Below are positions 24,965 to 33,132 of a stretch of DNA of 64,000 bases, piece by piece. Made by a program: the position numbers and the translations under genes. Position 1 is the first letter of the stretch. Every line of letters begins with the position of its first letter. A model generated the notes under the pieces. The model was given only the letters and a program-made list of their open reading frames with translations, searched no databases and was not told the origin of the DNA. The stretch is taken from positions 1 through 64,000 of the forward strand of contig NZ_VXLC01000036.1 in NCBI RefSeq assembly GCF_008704205.1, written 5' to 3'. Source of the DNA: Nocardia colli. Lineage in GTDB: Bacteria; Actinomycetota; Actinomycetes; Mycobacteriales; Mycobacteriaceae.

Positions 24965-26699
24965 CTGGACAGACCTTTCCAGCAACCTCACGCATTTGGG
25001 TGCGGTCCGGCTCGCCGATCACCTCGACGAGTTGCTGCACCCGGGCAAGGGTTCGCCGGAGCTGACCCTCGGCTGCCTGCACGAGTTCACCCACCACTGG
25101 TGCTTCCACTCGGCGGTCGGCTTCGCGATCACCGGGCTGCAATACCGGATGACCCGCGCGGCGCTCAGCGGAGAGGCGAGCGCGGTGGATCGGATTCAGC
25201 GCGACGCGGTCGCCTATCAGACCGTGACCGCGGTACTGCGGCCGCTGATCGAGGGATTGGCGCTGTTCGCCGAGTTCGATGCCAACACCGTCGGCAGCCC
25301 GGTCGCTACGGCACCGATGCTGGCCGCCATCAACCTGTTCTCCGGCAAGGCCCCGCATATCCTCGGCCCGGCGGCGGACGGCGATCTCGCGCCGCTGGCC
25401 GGCGACCGCGCGGCCACCCTGGCCATGTCCCTGCCGATCAGCGTGCACCTCAGGACGATTCGGGTCAGCGCCGCGGGCATCCGCCGCAAGGTGAACGTGC
25501 TCGCGACCGGGCTCACCGACGATCCGGACGGATACCTGCTCGGTTATCTCGGCGTCAAGAGCATGTGGCGCGACCTGCGCCGCGGCTGTCACCGGCTGTA
25601 CAACGAAACCGATCTGGCGCTGGCCGTGCTGCGCGGGTTCTTCTTCGAGGACCGGCGGCTGGTCGACATCCTGCTCGGCTCCGGCGAGAAGGACATGGGG
25701 AAGCTGGCCAACCGGATCGTCGGCCACGTCAGCGGCCGGGTCCGCGAACTGGCGCGCGTCACCGAGGCCGACGTGGCCCGCATCGAGGCGATGATTCTGG
25801 ATCGCGAGCCGACGGATTCGGCGCAATGGGCTGCCCCGCTGCATGTTTCGCCGGCCCGGTGGCGGGCCGGGCATCGCGCTTACACGGTCCTGCTCGCCGA
25901 GCTGGACGCCGAGCCGGCGCGGGTGGCCGAGTCCGCCGACGCGGAGCTGGCCGAGGGCCTGCGCCAGGCGTTCGGGGTGATGCTCGATCGCCGGCACATC
26001 GTGCGGCTCGGCACGGCGGCGGTCGAGGTGACCGTCGGGCGGCGCGGCAGATACGTTGTGCGGCTGGGTAAGCGGGTGCTGCTGCGTGGCCGCGCGCCCG
26101 ACGCGCCGCGCCAATCGGGTTCCGGCACGGTGGAATTGGTGTTCAGCGCGCTGTCGTCCGGGCTGTACCGGGCGATCGTCGTGTACGGCCCGGAGTCGGC
26201 CGTCGATATCGTCGCACCGGGCATCGCGCCCGGGGATGCCGAAGAAATGGCGTTGCTGCACACGCACGCCCACCCCGGCGAGAGGTACGTCGAGCTGTTC
26301 GAGCGGATGCGACTCGTGGTCGACAGCGTCCTCGACGCAACCCCGCACGCCGATCTGCTCGCCATCGTTCAAGCGCAACTACCCGACGTAGCCCGGCATC
26401 TCTACCTGGACAGCGCCCTGAACACCGTGCCCGATGACCGCCTCCGCGACGTGTGGCGCACGCTCGACGCCGGGGGCGTCTACGCTCTGCTCGACTACGA
26501 CCGCGACCTCCTCGAAGCCTTGATCGTCCTCGGCGCGGTCGCCCCGCTCCTGCCGTATCGCGCTCAGCTGCTGAACGAACTGGCCCTGCACGATTTCCCC
26601 GACCCCGAGACCATCCTGCGCAGGCTGGTCGAGATCGAGCAGCGCACCGGCTTCGGCCTGGTCAATGCCGACGACACCCACGTGCTCGTGCACGTCTGA
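24945..26699 (+). CDS. predicted zinc metallopeptidase (HEFTH...EG), EACC1-linked
   Basis: A 584-residue protein of unknown family. Residues 46-50 are HEFTH (HExxH) in a helix continuing HHWCFHSAVGF, and EGLALFAE at 103-110 supplies a Glu-Gly in the position where gluzincins carry the third zinc ligand. The middle is helical; residues ~330-420 look beta-rich; the C-terminal ~130 residues are helical with no recognised motif. No signal peptide or membrane segment is obvious, so it is probably cytoplasmic. The start lies inside the EACC1-like gene; a second ATG follows directly. A peptidase effector of a conflict system is plausible but inferred. Confidence 0.6.
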   Translation: MMAETRSWTDLSSNLTHLGAVRLADHLDELLHPGKGSPELTLGCLHEFTHHWCFHSAVGFAITGLQYRMTRAALSGEASAVDRIQRDAVAYQTVTAVLRPLIEGLALFAEFDANTVGSPVATAPMLAAINLFSGKAPHILGPAADGDLAPLAGDRAATLAMSLPISVHLRTIRVSAAGIRRKVNVLATGLTDDPDGYLLGYLGVKSMWRDLRRGCHRLYNETDLALAVLRGFFFEDRRLVDILLGSGEKDMGKLANRIVGHVSGRVRELARVTEADVARIEAMILDREPTDSAQWAAPLHVSPARWRAGHRAYTVLLAELDAEPARVAESADAELAEGLRQAFGVMLDRRHIVRLGTAAVEVTVGRRGRYVVRLGKRVLLRGRAPDAPRQSGSGTVELVFSALSSGLYRAIVVYGPESAVDIVAPGIAPGDAEEMALLHTHAHPGERYVELFERMRLVVDSVLDATPHADLLAIVQAQLPDVARHLYLDSALNTVPDDRLRDVWRTLDAGGVYALLDYDRDLLEALIVLGAVAPLLPYRAQLLNELALHDFPDPETILRRLVEIEQRTGFGLVNADDTHVLVHV

Positions 26700-26824
26700 G
26701 TACGGGCCCGCCACCGTCTTTCGATCACCCGATCGAACCTGAGAATGCAACGGCCGCAGGCCTGCTGGCGTTCACCGGGCGCTGATCGAATGGCCTGGCA
26801 TCGTTCGCCAGGGAGGAAGAGGCC

Positions 26825-27331
26825 ATGACCAGCACCGACATCAATGCCAACGAGGCCGCCACGCACACCAACGGCGCGGGCGCCCCCGCCGCCACCGTGG
26901 CGTCGCGGGTCCACGAACTGACCACCGTCTTCGAGCGCGGGTTGCAGGAGAACCTGGGTGTCGGCGCGTCGCTCGGGATCCGCCTGGAGACCGCGGGCGA
27001 CGGCTACACGCGGTACTACCTGGACCCGAACCCGGCCACCATCAACGCCATGTTCACCGTGCACGGCGGGGTCATCGCGACCCTGATGGACACCGCGATG
27101 GGCAGTGCCGTGTTCACCAAGCTCGGCGACGGCGTGGCCTATACGACGCTGGAGCTCAAGGTGAACTTCATCCGGTCGGTCACCCTGGACGGCTCGCGCC
27201 TGACCTGCGAGGCGAACGCGATCCATGTCGGCAGGCGCACCGCGACGGCCGAGGGCCGCATCGTCGACGGCAACGGCAAATTGATCGCACACGGCTCCAC
27301 CACGATCCTGGTGCTGCACCCGGAGCAGTGA
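26825..27331 (+). CDS. PaaI-type hotdog thioesterase
   Basis: A 168-residue hotdog-fold acyl-CoA thioesterase. The catalytic helix region is FTVHGGVIATLMDTAMGSAVF, typical of the PaaI family, followed by the strand YTTLELKVNFIRSV. The first ~30 residues are a low-complexity Ala/Thr-rich extension. Start ATG 26825 has a GGGAGGAAG Shine-Dalgarno. The acyl substrate is not predictable; it faces, convergently, a lipid-tailoring operon. Confidence 0.88.
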   Translation: MTSTDINANEAATHTNGAGAPAATVASRVHELTTVFERGLQENLGVGASLGIRLETAGDGYTRYYLDPNPATINAMFTVHGGVIATLMDTAMGSAVFTKLGDGVAYTTLELKVNFIRSVTLDGSRLTCEANAIHVGRRTATAEGRIVDGNGKLIAHGSTTILVLHPEQ

Positions 27332-27338
27332 AATACCG

Positions 27339-27380
27339 AAATAGCCCTGCCGCGGAATAACTTCTGCGGCAGGGCTATTT
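27339..27380. terminator. bidirectional terminator, 15-bp perfect stem
   Basis: Fifteen-bp arms at 27339-27353 and 27366-27380 pair without mismatch around a 12-base loop; the stem ends in AAA/TTT so it can stop transcription from both strands. It separates the convergent thioesterase and desaturase genes. Confidence 0.85.
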
Positions 27381-27399
27381 CGTTGTCGGTAACTGCAAT

Positions 27400-28242
27400 T
27401 CAGGCGAGGGTGTGGCATTCCTCGATGAACCGCACCAATTCGTCCAGGCGATCGGTGCGGGTGTCCACCGTGCGGTCGATCACCTTTATCAGATGCTCGT
27501 ACGCCTCGGTGTGGTCGTAGGACGCGACATCGGCGATTTTCAATGCCCACCGCCAATATCCGCGCATCGTGTCGGCCAGCGGCATGCGGAAATTCGCGAT
27601 CACGTCGCGGATCGGCTCCACCGTCGCGTCGCCGTGCACCCGCAGATACCGGCCGACCACATCGGCCATGAAGCTGAAATGCCTGGCCTCGTCCCGGGAC
27701 AGCCGGGCCAGCACCGACGCGAGCACCGGATCGTCGACCACGTCCCGCAGCTGCTGGTAGTACATCTGCGTCGCCTTCTCCTGCACCAGCGCGTAGGCGA
27801 AGAACTGCACCGGGTGGTCGTAGGGCAGGTCGAACGGCTTCTGCCCCTCGATCGCCAATTCCGTACGCAGCGAACTGCGTTCGGCGATGCCGGCGGATTC
27901 CTGGTAGCGGGTCAGCGCACGAGCGTGCGTGTCCTCCTCCAACGCCCAGCGGACGGTGAAGTGGTACAGCTCGCGGTTGTGCACGAACGCCTCCCGGCTG
28001 ACCGAGTCGTCCACCGGGAAGTACCGGTGGTAGACCTCGAAATAGCCGGGCAGGTGGTCCTCGATGAGCGTGACGAACTGCACCGCCGAGCGCTGCCCCT
28101 CGGTGAGCCGGCCCGCGTCGGCGCGCGACCAGTCGAACGCGGTCTCCACATCCCAGGCCCGGGCCGCGGGGGAGGCGGCGAGGAAGCCGTCGACCGCCTC
28201 GGCCACCTCCTCGACCGGGATCAGGGTTGACTCGATATCCAT
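27400..28242 (-). CDS. ferritin-like acyl-ACP desaturase family protein
   Basis: A 280-residue helical di-iron protein of the acyl-ACP desaturase (FA_desaturase_2) type. Candidate iron ligands are in WALEEDTHARAL, VQEKATQMYY and LSRDEARHFSF (Glu...ExxH...Glu...ExxH pattern). Such enzymes insert double bonds into acyl chains carried on ACP. It is the last gene of the minus-strand operon with an ACP two genes upstream, separated by 16 bp from the methyltransferase. The distance from well-studied DesA proteins leaves hydroxylation or another oxidation possible. Confidence 0.75.
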   Translation of the reverse strand: MDIESTLIPVEEVAEAVDGFLAASPAARAWDVETAFDWSRADAGRLTEGQRSAVQFVTLIEDHLPGYFEVYHRYFPVDDSVSREAFVHNRELYHFTVRWALEEDTHARALTRYQESAGIAERSSLRTELAIEGQKPFDLPYDHPVQFFAYALVQEKATQMYYQQLRDVVDDPVLASVLARLSRDEARHFSFMADVVGRYLRVHGDATVEPIRDVIANFRMPLADTMRGYWRWALKIADVASYDHTEAYEHLIKVIDRTVDTRTDRLDELVRFIEECHTLA

Positions 28243-28258
28243 CTGCGTCTCCTGACCG

Positions 28259-29107
28259 TCAGCGGGCGTTACGGCAGGTCAGCGCGTAATGCTTGGTCGT
28301 GTAACCCCATCCGGCATTGGCGATCTCCAGGTAGTGCCGCAGCTTCGCGGCCAGCCCAGGCCCGTGCGCGTCGATGCGCTCGGCGGAGGCGTACACGTTC
28401 GCGATCCAGTCGTCGATGGTGCGGCGGTAGTGCTCGGTCAGGTCGTCCACCGCGATGATGGAGAAGCCGGCGTCCTCGGCGGCGGTGACCAGATCCGACA
28501 GCGGCCGCAGATCGCCCCAGCCGAAGATGTCCGCACGGACGAACTCGGTGCCGACCTTGTTGTCGAAGGCGTTGTGCGAGGCGGCATTACGGAAGCAGCT
28601 CTCCGAGACATACAGCGTGCCACCACGACGCAGCACCGAGCGGGCCCGGCGGAAGACCTCGCCGAGATCGGGCATGTGCACGATCGAACCGAGCAGCGTG
28701 ACCGCGTCGAAGCTGCGCGGCGCGAGTTCCAGCCGCTCGAAATGACCCACCTGAGTGTGGACCCGCTCGGCGACGCCCCGCGCGAGCGCCTGCTCGGCGA
28801 TGTACTCGTGCTGCCGCGGCGCCGGGCTGACACCCAGTGTGTCGCAACCGAACTCCTCGGCCATGAACAGGATCAGCGAACCCCAGCCGCACCCGACGTC
28901 GAGGAGGCGTTCGCCGCCGCGCAGCCCGAGCCGGTCGGCGACGAAGCGCAGCTTGTTGCGCTGCGCCTGCTCCGGCGTCTCGGTGTCCGAGGTGTAGAGC
29001 GCGGAGCTGTACTTGCGCAGCGGATCGAGGAACTGGCCGAAGATATCCGGATCCAGGTCGTAATGCTGATTGGTGTCCGCGGTGACCGTTTCGGCGGTGA
29101 CGGTCAC
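28259..29107 (-). CDS. cyclopropane-fatty-acid-synthase-like methyltransferase
   Basis: A 282-residue SAM-dependent methyltransferase of the CFA/mycolic-acid cyclopropane synthase family: HYDLDPDIFGQFLDPLRKYS at the N-terminus, SAM loop LLDVGCGWGSL, GVSPAPRQHEY and a C-terminal acyl-binding region. Family members add a methylene or methyl to double bonds of acyl chains, so it could act on the product of the desaturases encoded beside it. Its ATG overlaps the stop of the ACP gene (ATGA). Confidence 0.82.
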   Translation of the reverse strand: MTVTAETVTADTNQHYDLDPDIFGQFLDPLRKYSSALYTSDTETPEQAQRNKLRFVADRLGLRGGERLLDVGCGWGSLILFMAEEFGCDTLGVSPAPRQHEYIAEQALARGVAERVHTQVGHFERLELAPRSFDAVTLLGSIVHMPDLGEVFRRARSVLRRGGTLYVSESCFRNAASHNAFDNKVGTEFVRADIFGWGDLRPLSDLVTAAEDAGFSIIAVDDLTEHYRRTIDDWIANVYASAERIDAHGPGLAAKLRHYLEIANAGWGYTTKHYALTCRNAR

Positions 29108-29361
29108 GCGGCCGCCTCCTGCAGCGACCGGTCCACGACCTTGACCACGTCATTGAGGGTGGACAGGCCGAATACGTCCTCGTCCTCCATCTCGATGTCG
29201 TAGCTGCGCTCGATCTTGGCGACCATGCGCAGCACCCGCACCGAGTCGACCCCGGCCATGCCGCGCAGGTCGACGTCGGGCAGCAGTTCGGCCGCGGGGA
29301 TGCCGGTCTCGGCGGCGGCGATCTCGGTGACGGTGCGCAGGATGTCGACGGGATTCGTCAT
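29104..29361 (-). CDS. acyl carrier protein
   Basis: An 85-residue stand-alone carrier protein. The phosphopantetheine site is Ser40 in AGVDSVRVLRM, followed by acidic helix II (IERSYDIEMEDEDVFGLSTLNDVV). It overlaps both neighbours by 4 bp, so it is made in step with the thioesterase and the methyltransferase. The likely role is to hold a fatty acyl chain, loaded by the ligase of this operon, for desaturation and methylation. Confidence 0.88.
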   Translation of the reverse strand: MTNPVDILRTVTEIAAAETGIPAAELLPDVDLRGMAGVDSVRVLRMVAKIERSYDIEMEDEDVFGLSTLNDVVKVVDRSLQEAAA

Positions 29362-29912
29362 GAGTGAACTCCATTCGTAGAGAAGGTATTCGCGGCGGAC
29401 AGCGCGTCGGAGAGCAAGGCGACCTCGTCGTCGCCGAGGGTGAGTTGGTGGCGCACATCGTCGAGCGCGAACCGTTGGTAGGCGGCGGTGGAGGTGGCGC
29501 AGACGGCGCCGTTGCCGTCCAGGATCTCCGCCGACGCCTGGATGGGCCGATCCGGCGCTGGATCGGACAGCGTTGCCACGCAGCGGTATTCGTGGTCGAC
29601 CAGCAGCGGCGTGAGGAACCGGGTGCGTTGCGACACGGTGAACGCGGGGTAGTTGCGCGCGAGCACGATCAGGTTGCCCATCACCTCGTCGCAGATCACC
29701 CCGATCAGGCCGCCGTGCACGACACCGGGATAGGACTCGAACTCGCGCCCGAGCCGGAACCGGGCCTGCAGGCCGTCCGGGTGCGGGGTGAACGCCAGCC
29801 GCAGCCCGGTCGGGTTGTGCGGCGAGCAGCCGAAGCAGTGGTAGTCCGGGATCACCGACCACGGCACCTGCACGGTGGCGTCCGGGTCGTCTACGGCGAT
29901 GGCGTGGTCCAT
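29358..29912 (-). CDS. hotdog-fold thioesterase of the lipid operon
   Basis: A 184-residue hotdog protein with the catalytic-helix region SYPGVVHGGLIGVICDEVMGN and an N-terminal CFGCSPHNPTGLRL segment, common in the THEM4-like/PaaI thioesterases. It may release the finished acyl chain from the ACP. ATG 29912 lies 4 bp after the upstream desaturase stop; the longer frame from 29957 would overlap that gene. Confidence 0.82.
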   Translation of the reverse strand: MDHAIAVDDPDATVQVPWSVIPDYHCFGCSPHNPTGLRLAFTPHPDGLQARFRLGREFESYPGVVHGGLIGVICDEVMGNLIVLARNYPAFTVSQRTRFLTPLLVDHEYRCVATLSDPAPDRPIQASAEILDGNGAVCATSTAAYQRFALDDVRHQLTLGDDEVALLSDALSAANTFSTNGVHS

Positions 29913-29916
29913 CGGG

Positions 29917-30705
29917 CTAAGCGATCGTGTCGGCGAGGGCGCGGCGGACCTTGGCATTGCTGGACAGATCCAGCCCGGTCATGTTGGCGAAGGTGCGACG
30001 CACCTTGTCGTGCAACACATCCAGCTCGCCCTCGGCGGCCACCTCCTCGAGGAACAGGTCGAACCCGGTGTCGATGGTCTCGTGCTCGCCGAGTTCGCTG
30101 ATGCCCGCCTTGAAAGTGCTCACCGGGTGCTTGATCTTGGCCTCGGAGCTGTAGACGTAGAGCGTCTCCAGCACCGAGGGCAGCTCCTCTGGCCGCTTCT
30201 CCAGTCGCTTGGTCGCGTAGTGGATGAACTCGCGCGCATGCCCGGCCTCGTCGCGACTCGCGCTGAGCAGCAACCCCTTCAGCACCGGCTCCTGCACCCA
30301 GCTCGCCACCGCGCGGTAGATGTGGTTCACCGTGAGTTCGGAGATGATGTTGGTGGCCAGCGTGGCCGAGGGCGTGCTGCCCGGCGCGTACGGTTCGCGC
30401 ATGGAGTCGACCGCCTTCTCGTCCACGCTCTCGCCGATCGCGCCGAGCCAGGAGCGAAACGCGTAGTGGTGCTGCACTTCCTGGTAGCCCCACACCACCG
30501 CGAAGGTGGAGAAGTCGTAGTCGTCGACGAATTCGTTCATGAAGCCGTGGACGGCGGCGATCACATTGGACTCGCCCATCGTCGCGCTCTTGGCCAGCGT
30601 CACGTATTCGGGACGGACCAGCGAGCGGTCGACGGCGTCGAGGTCCAGGTCGGCCAGCTTCCAATGCAGGCGCTCGTAATGGCGGAAGACTTCATAGCTG
30701 TGCAC
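29917..30705 (-). CDS. second ferritin-like acyl-ACP desaturase family protein
   Basis: A 262-residue helical di-iron protein. Potential ligand motifs are GYQEVQHHYAF (ExxH), ISELTVNHIYR and SRDEAGHAREF (ExxH). It is distinct in sequence from the operon's other ferritin-like protein, suggesting two different oxidation steps on the ACP-bound chain. ATG 30705 follows the ligase gene by 39 bp. Confidence 0.74.
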   Translation of the reverse strand: MHSYEVFRHYERLHWKLADLDLDAVDRSLVRPEYVTLAKSATMGESNVIAAVHGFMNEFVDDYDFSTFAVVWGYQEVQHHYAFRSWLGAIGESVDEKAVDSMREPYAPGSTPSATLATNIISELTVNHIYRAVASWVQEPVLKGLLLSASRDEAGHAREFIHYATKRLEKRPEELPSVLETLYVYSSEAKIKHPVSTFKAGISELGEHETIDTGFDLFLEEVAAEGELDVLHDKVRRTFANMTGLDLSSNAKVRRALADTIA

Positions 30706-30744
30706 AGGTGACTCCAGTTCGATCGGTGCGAAGTGCCTTGGCGG

Positions 30745-32166
30745 TCAGTGCTTTCGGGCGGAAACGAGGTCGCGGGCGGCGAGACGTTGCAGCTTGCCGC
30801 TGCTGGTTCGGGGGATGCTGCGCGGTGCGACGAGGTACACCTCGACGGCGGCCAGGCCCAGTTCGGCGGCGACCCGGGCCTTGATCCGGTTGCCGAGCGC
30901 CTCGGCGTCCGCGGCGGTCAGTTCGGATTCGGCGATCAGCGCGATCACGTCCGCGCCGTCCGGGTCGGTGGCGGCCGTGCAGCGGCCCTGGTAGACGCCG
31001 TCGAGGTCGCGCACGGCGGCCTCGACGTCCTGGGCGTAGTAGTTCACGCCGCGCACGGTGATCATCTCCTTGCGCCGCCCGGTGACGAAAAGCTCACCGG
31101 CGCGCAGGTATCCGAGATCGCCGGTGCGCAGCCAGCCGTCGGTGAACAGGCCGGCCACCGTCTCCGGCTGGGCGGTCAGGTAGCCGTCGGTGACCGAGGG
31201 ACCCTGGATGAGGATCTCGCCGACCCCGCCGTCGGGCAGGTCGTGGTCGTCCTGGTCAACGATGCGCACCCGCATGCCGTCGACGGCGGAACCGACCCCC
31301 GCGACTGCCTTCGCACCCGGGGCGTCCGGCGAAACCTGTTGTGCCTGCGCGTCATCCGAGAGCGCCGCCCGATCGACCCACTCGAACAACGACTCGCGGC
31401 CCAGCGGCGGGAAGGCGACGGCCAGGGTGGCTTCGGCCATGCCGTACACCCCGAACATGGTCGTCGGCGCGAAACCCGCGGGCGCGAACCGCTCGCAGAA
31501 CGCCACGACCACGTCGCGGGAGATCGGCTCGGAGCCGTTGAACGCGATTCGCCAGTTGCTCAGGTCGTAGTCGGTCACCTGCTCCGGCGGGATCGCGGCC
31601 AGCAGCGCCTCGTAGCCGAAGTTCGGCATGGCGGTGATCGTCGTTGCGCTGGCGGCGAATTCGGCCAGCCAGCGGGCCGGGTCCTTGACGAAGGCCAGCG
31701 GCGACCAGACGTGGGCGGGGATGCCGCGCAGGATCGCCGACAGCGTGCCGAACAGGCCCATGTCGTGGAACAGCGGCAGCCAGAACCCGCCGGTGTCGGC
31801 GAGGTCCAGCGCGATGCCGGTGCGGATCGCCGCCAGCCCGCTGAGCACGTTGTGGTGGGTCAGGCGAACACCTTTCGGTGTCGCGGTGCTGCCCGAAGTG
31901 AACTGCACGATCGCCAGGTCGTCCGCGCGCAGTACCGGCAGTTCGACGCCGTCGTCGCCCTCGGCGAACAGCGTTGCGGTGTCGACCAATTCGACGTCGA
32001 CCGCCTCGCCGAGCACCGCCGCCAGCTCCGCGAATCGATGTGACATCAGCACGGTGCGCAGGCCGGCCGCCTCGACGATCGCCGCCAGCTTCTGCGGGTA
32101 TCCGCCCAACTGCCGCGAACCGGCGGGCAACGGCAGGGGAGTGGCCGCGCCGCCCGCCGCCGCCAC
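30745..32166 (-). CDS. fatty acyl-AMP ligase, 5'-truncated
   Basis: An adenylate-forming enzyme of the FadD32/FAAL type: VQFTSGSTATPKGV (A3), PLFHDMGL, FNGSEPI, FGVYGMAEATL (A5), LRTGDLGYL (A7), GRRKEMITVRG and SGKLQR (A10) are intact. FAALs activate fatty acids and pass them to an ACP, fitting the ACP downstream. From GTG 32166 it has 473 residues against ~560-600 usual. Family homology (SSAGILCPNAPEFLISLFG) continues upstream to about 32217 and then stops where an oppositely oriented truncated monooxygenase begins, so roughly the first 60 residues and the promoter are gone. Confidence 0.85.
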   Translation of the reverse strand: MAAAGGAATPLPLPAGSRQLGGYPQKLAAIVEAAGLRTVLMSHRFAELAAVLGEAVDVELVDTATLFAEGDDGVELPVLRADDLAIVQFTSGSTATPKGVRLTHHNVLSGLAAIRTGIALDLADTGGFWLPLFHDMGLFGTLSAILRGIPAHVWSPLAFVKDPARWLAEFAASATTITAMPNFGYEALLAAIPPEQVTDYDLSNWRIAFNGSEPISRDVVVAFCERFAPAGFAPTTMFGVYGMAEATLAVAFPPLGRESLFEWVDRAALSDDAQAQQVSPDAPGAKAVAGVGSAVDGMRVRIVDQDDHDLPDGGVGEILIQGPSVTDGYLTAQPETVAGLFTDGWLRTGDLGYLRAGELFVTGRRKEMITVRGVNYYAQDVEAAVRDLDGVYQGRCTAATDPDGADVIALIAESELTAADAEALGNRIKARVAAELGLAAVEVYLVAPRSIPRTSSGKLQRLAARDLVSARKH

Positions 32167-32218
32167 CCCGAACAGGCTGATCAGGAACTCGGGCGCATTC
32201 GGGCACAGGATACCGGCG

Positions 32219-33034
32219 GAGGACCGCCTGGAGGTCGACCTCGGCTACGCGTCCCGGCTGTTCCGGCGCACGCCGGGACAATTGGGCGAGCACTCGTCGG
32301 TGATCGTCTCGACCGGCGCGAACGGCCGTGGCGGCGGGGCGATCCGGGTCGAGGGCGACCGCTGGCACGTCACCCTGGCCGGCATGCTCGGCGATCATCC
32401 GCCGACCGATCCTGTTGGCTTCGCGGCCTTCGCGAACACCATCTCCTCGCCGGACATCCACGACATCGTGACCAGCTCCGAACCGCTCGACGAGGCTGTG
32501 CCGCATCGCTTCCGGTCGCCGGTACGGCGCAGGTTCGAACGACTCGGCACGGTGCCGCAAGGCTTCCTGGTGCTCGGTGACGCGCTGTGCAGCTTCAACC
32601 CGCTGTATGCCCAGGGCATGGCGGTGGCCGCGCAACAGGTCATGGCGCTGCGCGATTGCCTGCACGACGGTGCCGAGTCAGCCGACCTGCCCACCCGGTT
32701 CTATTCCGCCGCAAGCAAAGTGGTGGACGTCGCCTGGCAGCTGTCCGCGGGCGCCGACCTCAGCCATCCCGGCGTGCTCGGCCCGCGCACGCCGCGGACC
32801 CGCCTCACCAACGCCTACGTGGCCCGCGTCCAGCGCGCCGCGCACGTCGATCCGCTGGTGGCGCGGACCTTTCTGCGCGTGGCCAACCTGGTCGAACCAC
32901 CTACCGCGCTGCTGCATCCGCGCATCGCGAGCCGAATCCTGCTGCGCGGCAACGCCAGACCCGTCGCGCCGCCCGACTTCGGCGGACAACCGTCCGTCGA
33001 CCGCACCCCGATCCTCACCGAGCCGACGAGGTAA
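32219..33034 (+). pseudogene. FAD-dependent monooxygenase, C-terminal part only
   Basis: About 270 residues matching the second half of aromatic-hydroxylase-type FAD monooxygenases: LEVDLGYASRLFRR, VEGDRWHVTLAGMLGDHPPTD and the FAD-contacting GDALCSFNPLYAQGMAVAAQQ. The N-terminal Rossmann GxGxxG domain (about 180 residues) is missing, and no start codon lies near the beginning of homology. The fragment starts exactly where the divergent FAAL gene loses its own 5' end. Probably a deletion remnant, or an assembly join. Confidence 0.75.
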
Positions 33035-33132
33035 CGACCCGCATCGGCGCGGGCCCGCGCCTCCCGACCCATTCCGAACGACCGGCGGCACCGGCAGATC
33101 GCCGGTGCACCGCACAGGAGGGACCACTCGAC

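Noticed and set aside
30733..32043. 436-codon plus-strand frame opposite the FAAL gene
   Set aside because: Antisense shadow; the minus-strand frame has all adenylation motifs.
32587..33132. N-terminal extension of the P450 frame upstream of 33133
   Set aside because: It is an alternative frame of the monooxygenase remnant; P450 homology and a ribosome site support ATG 33133.
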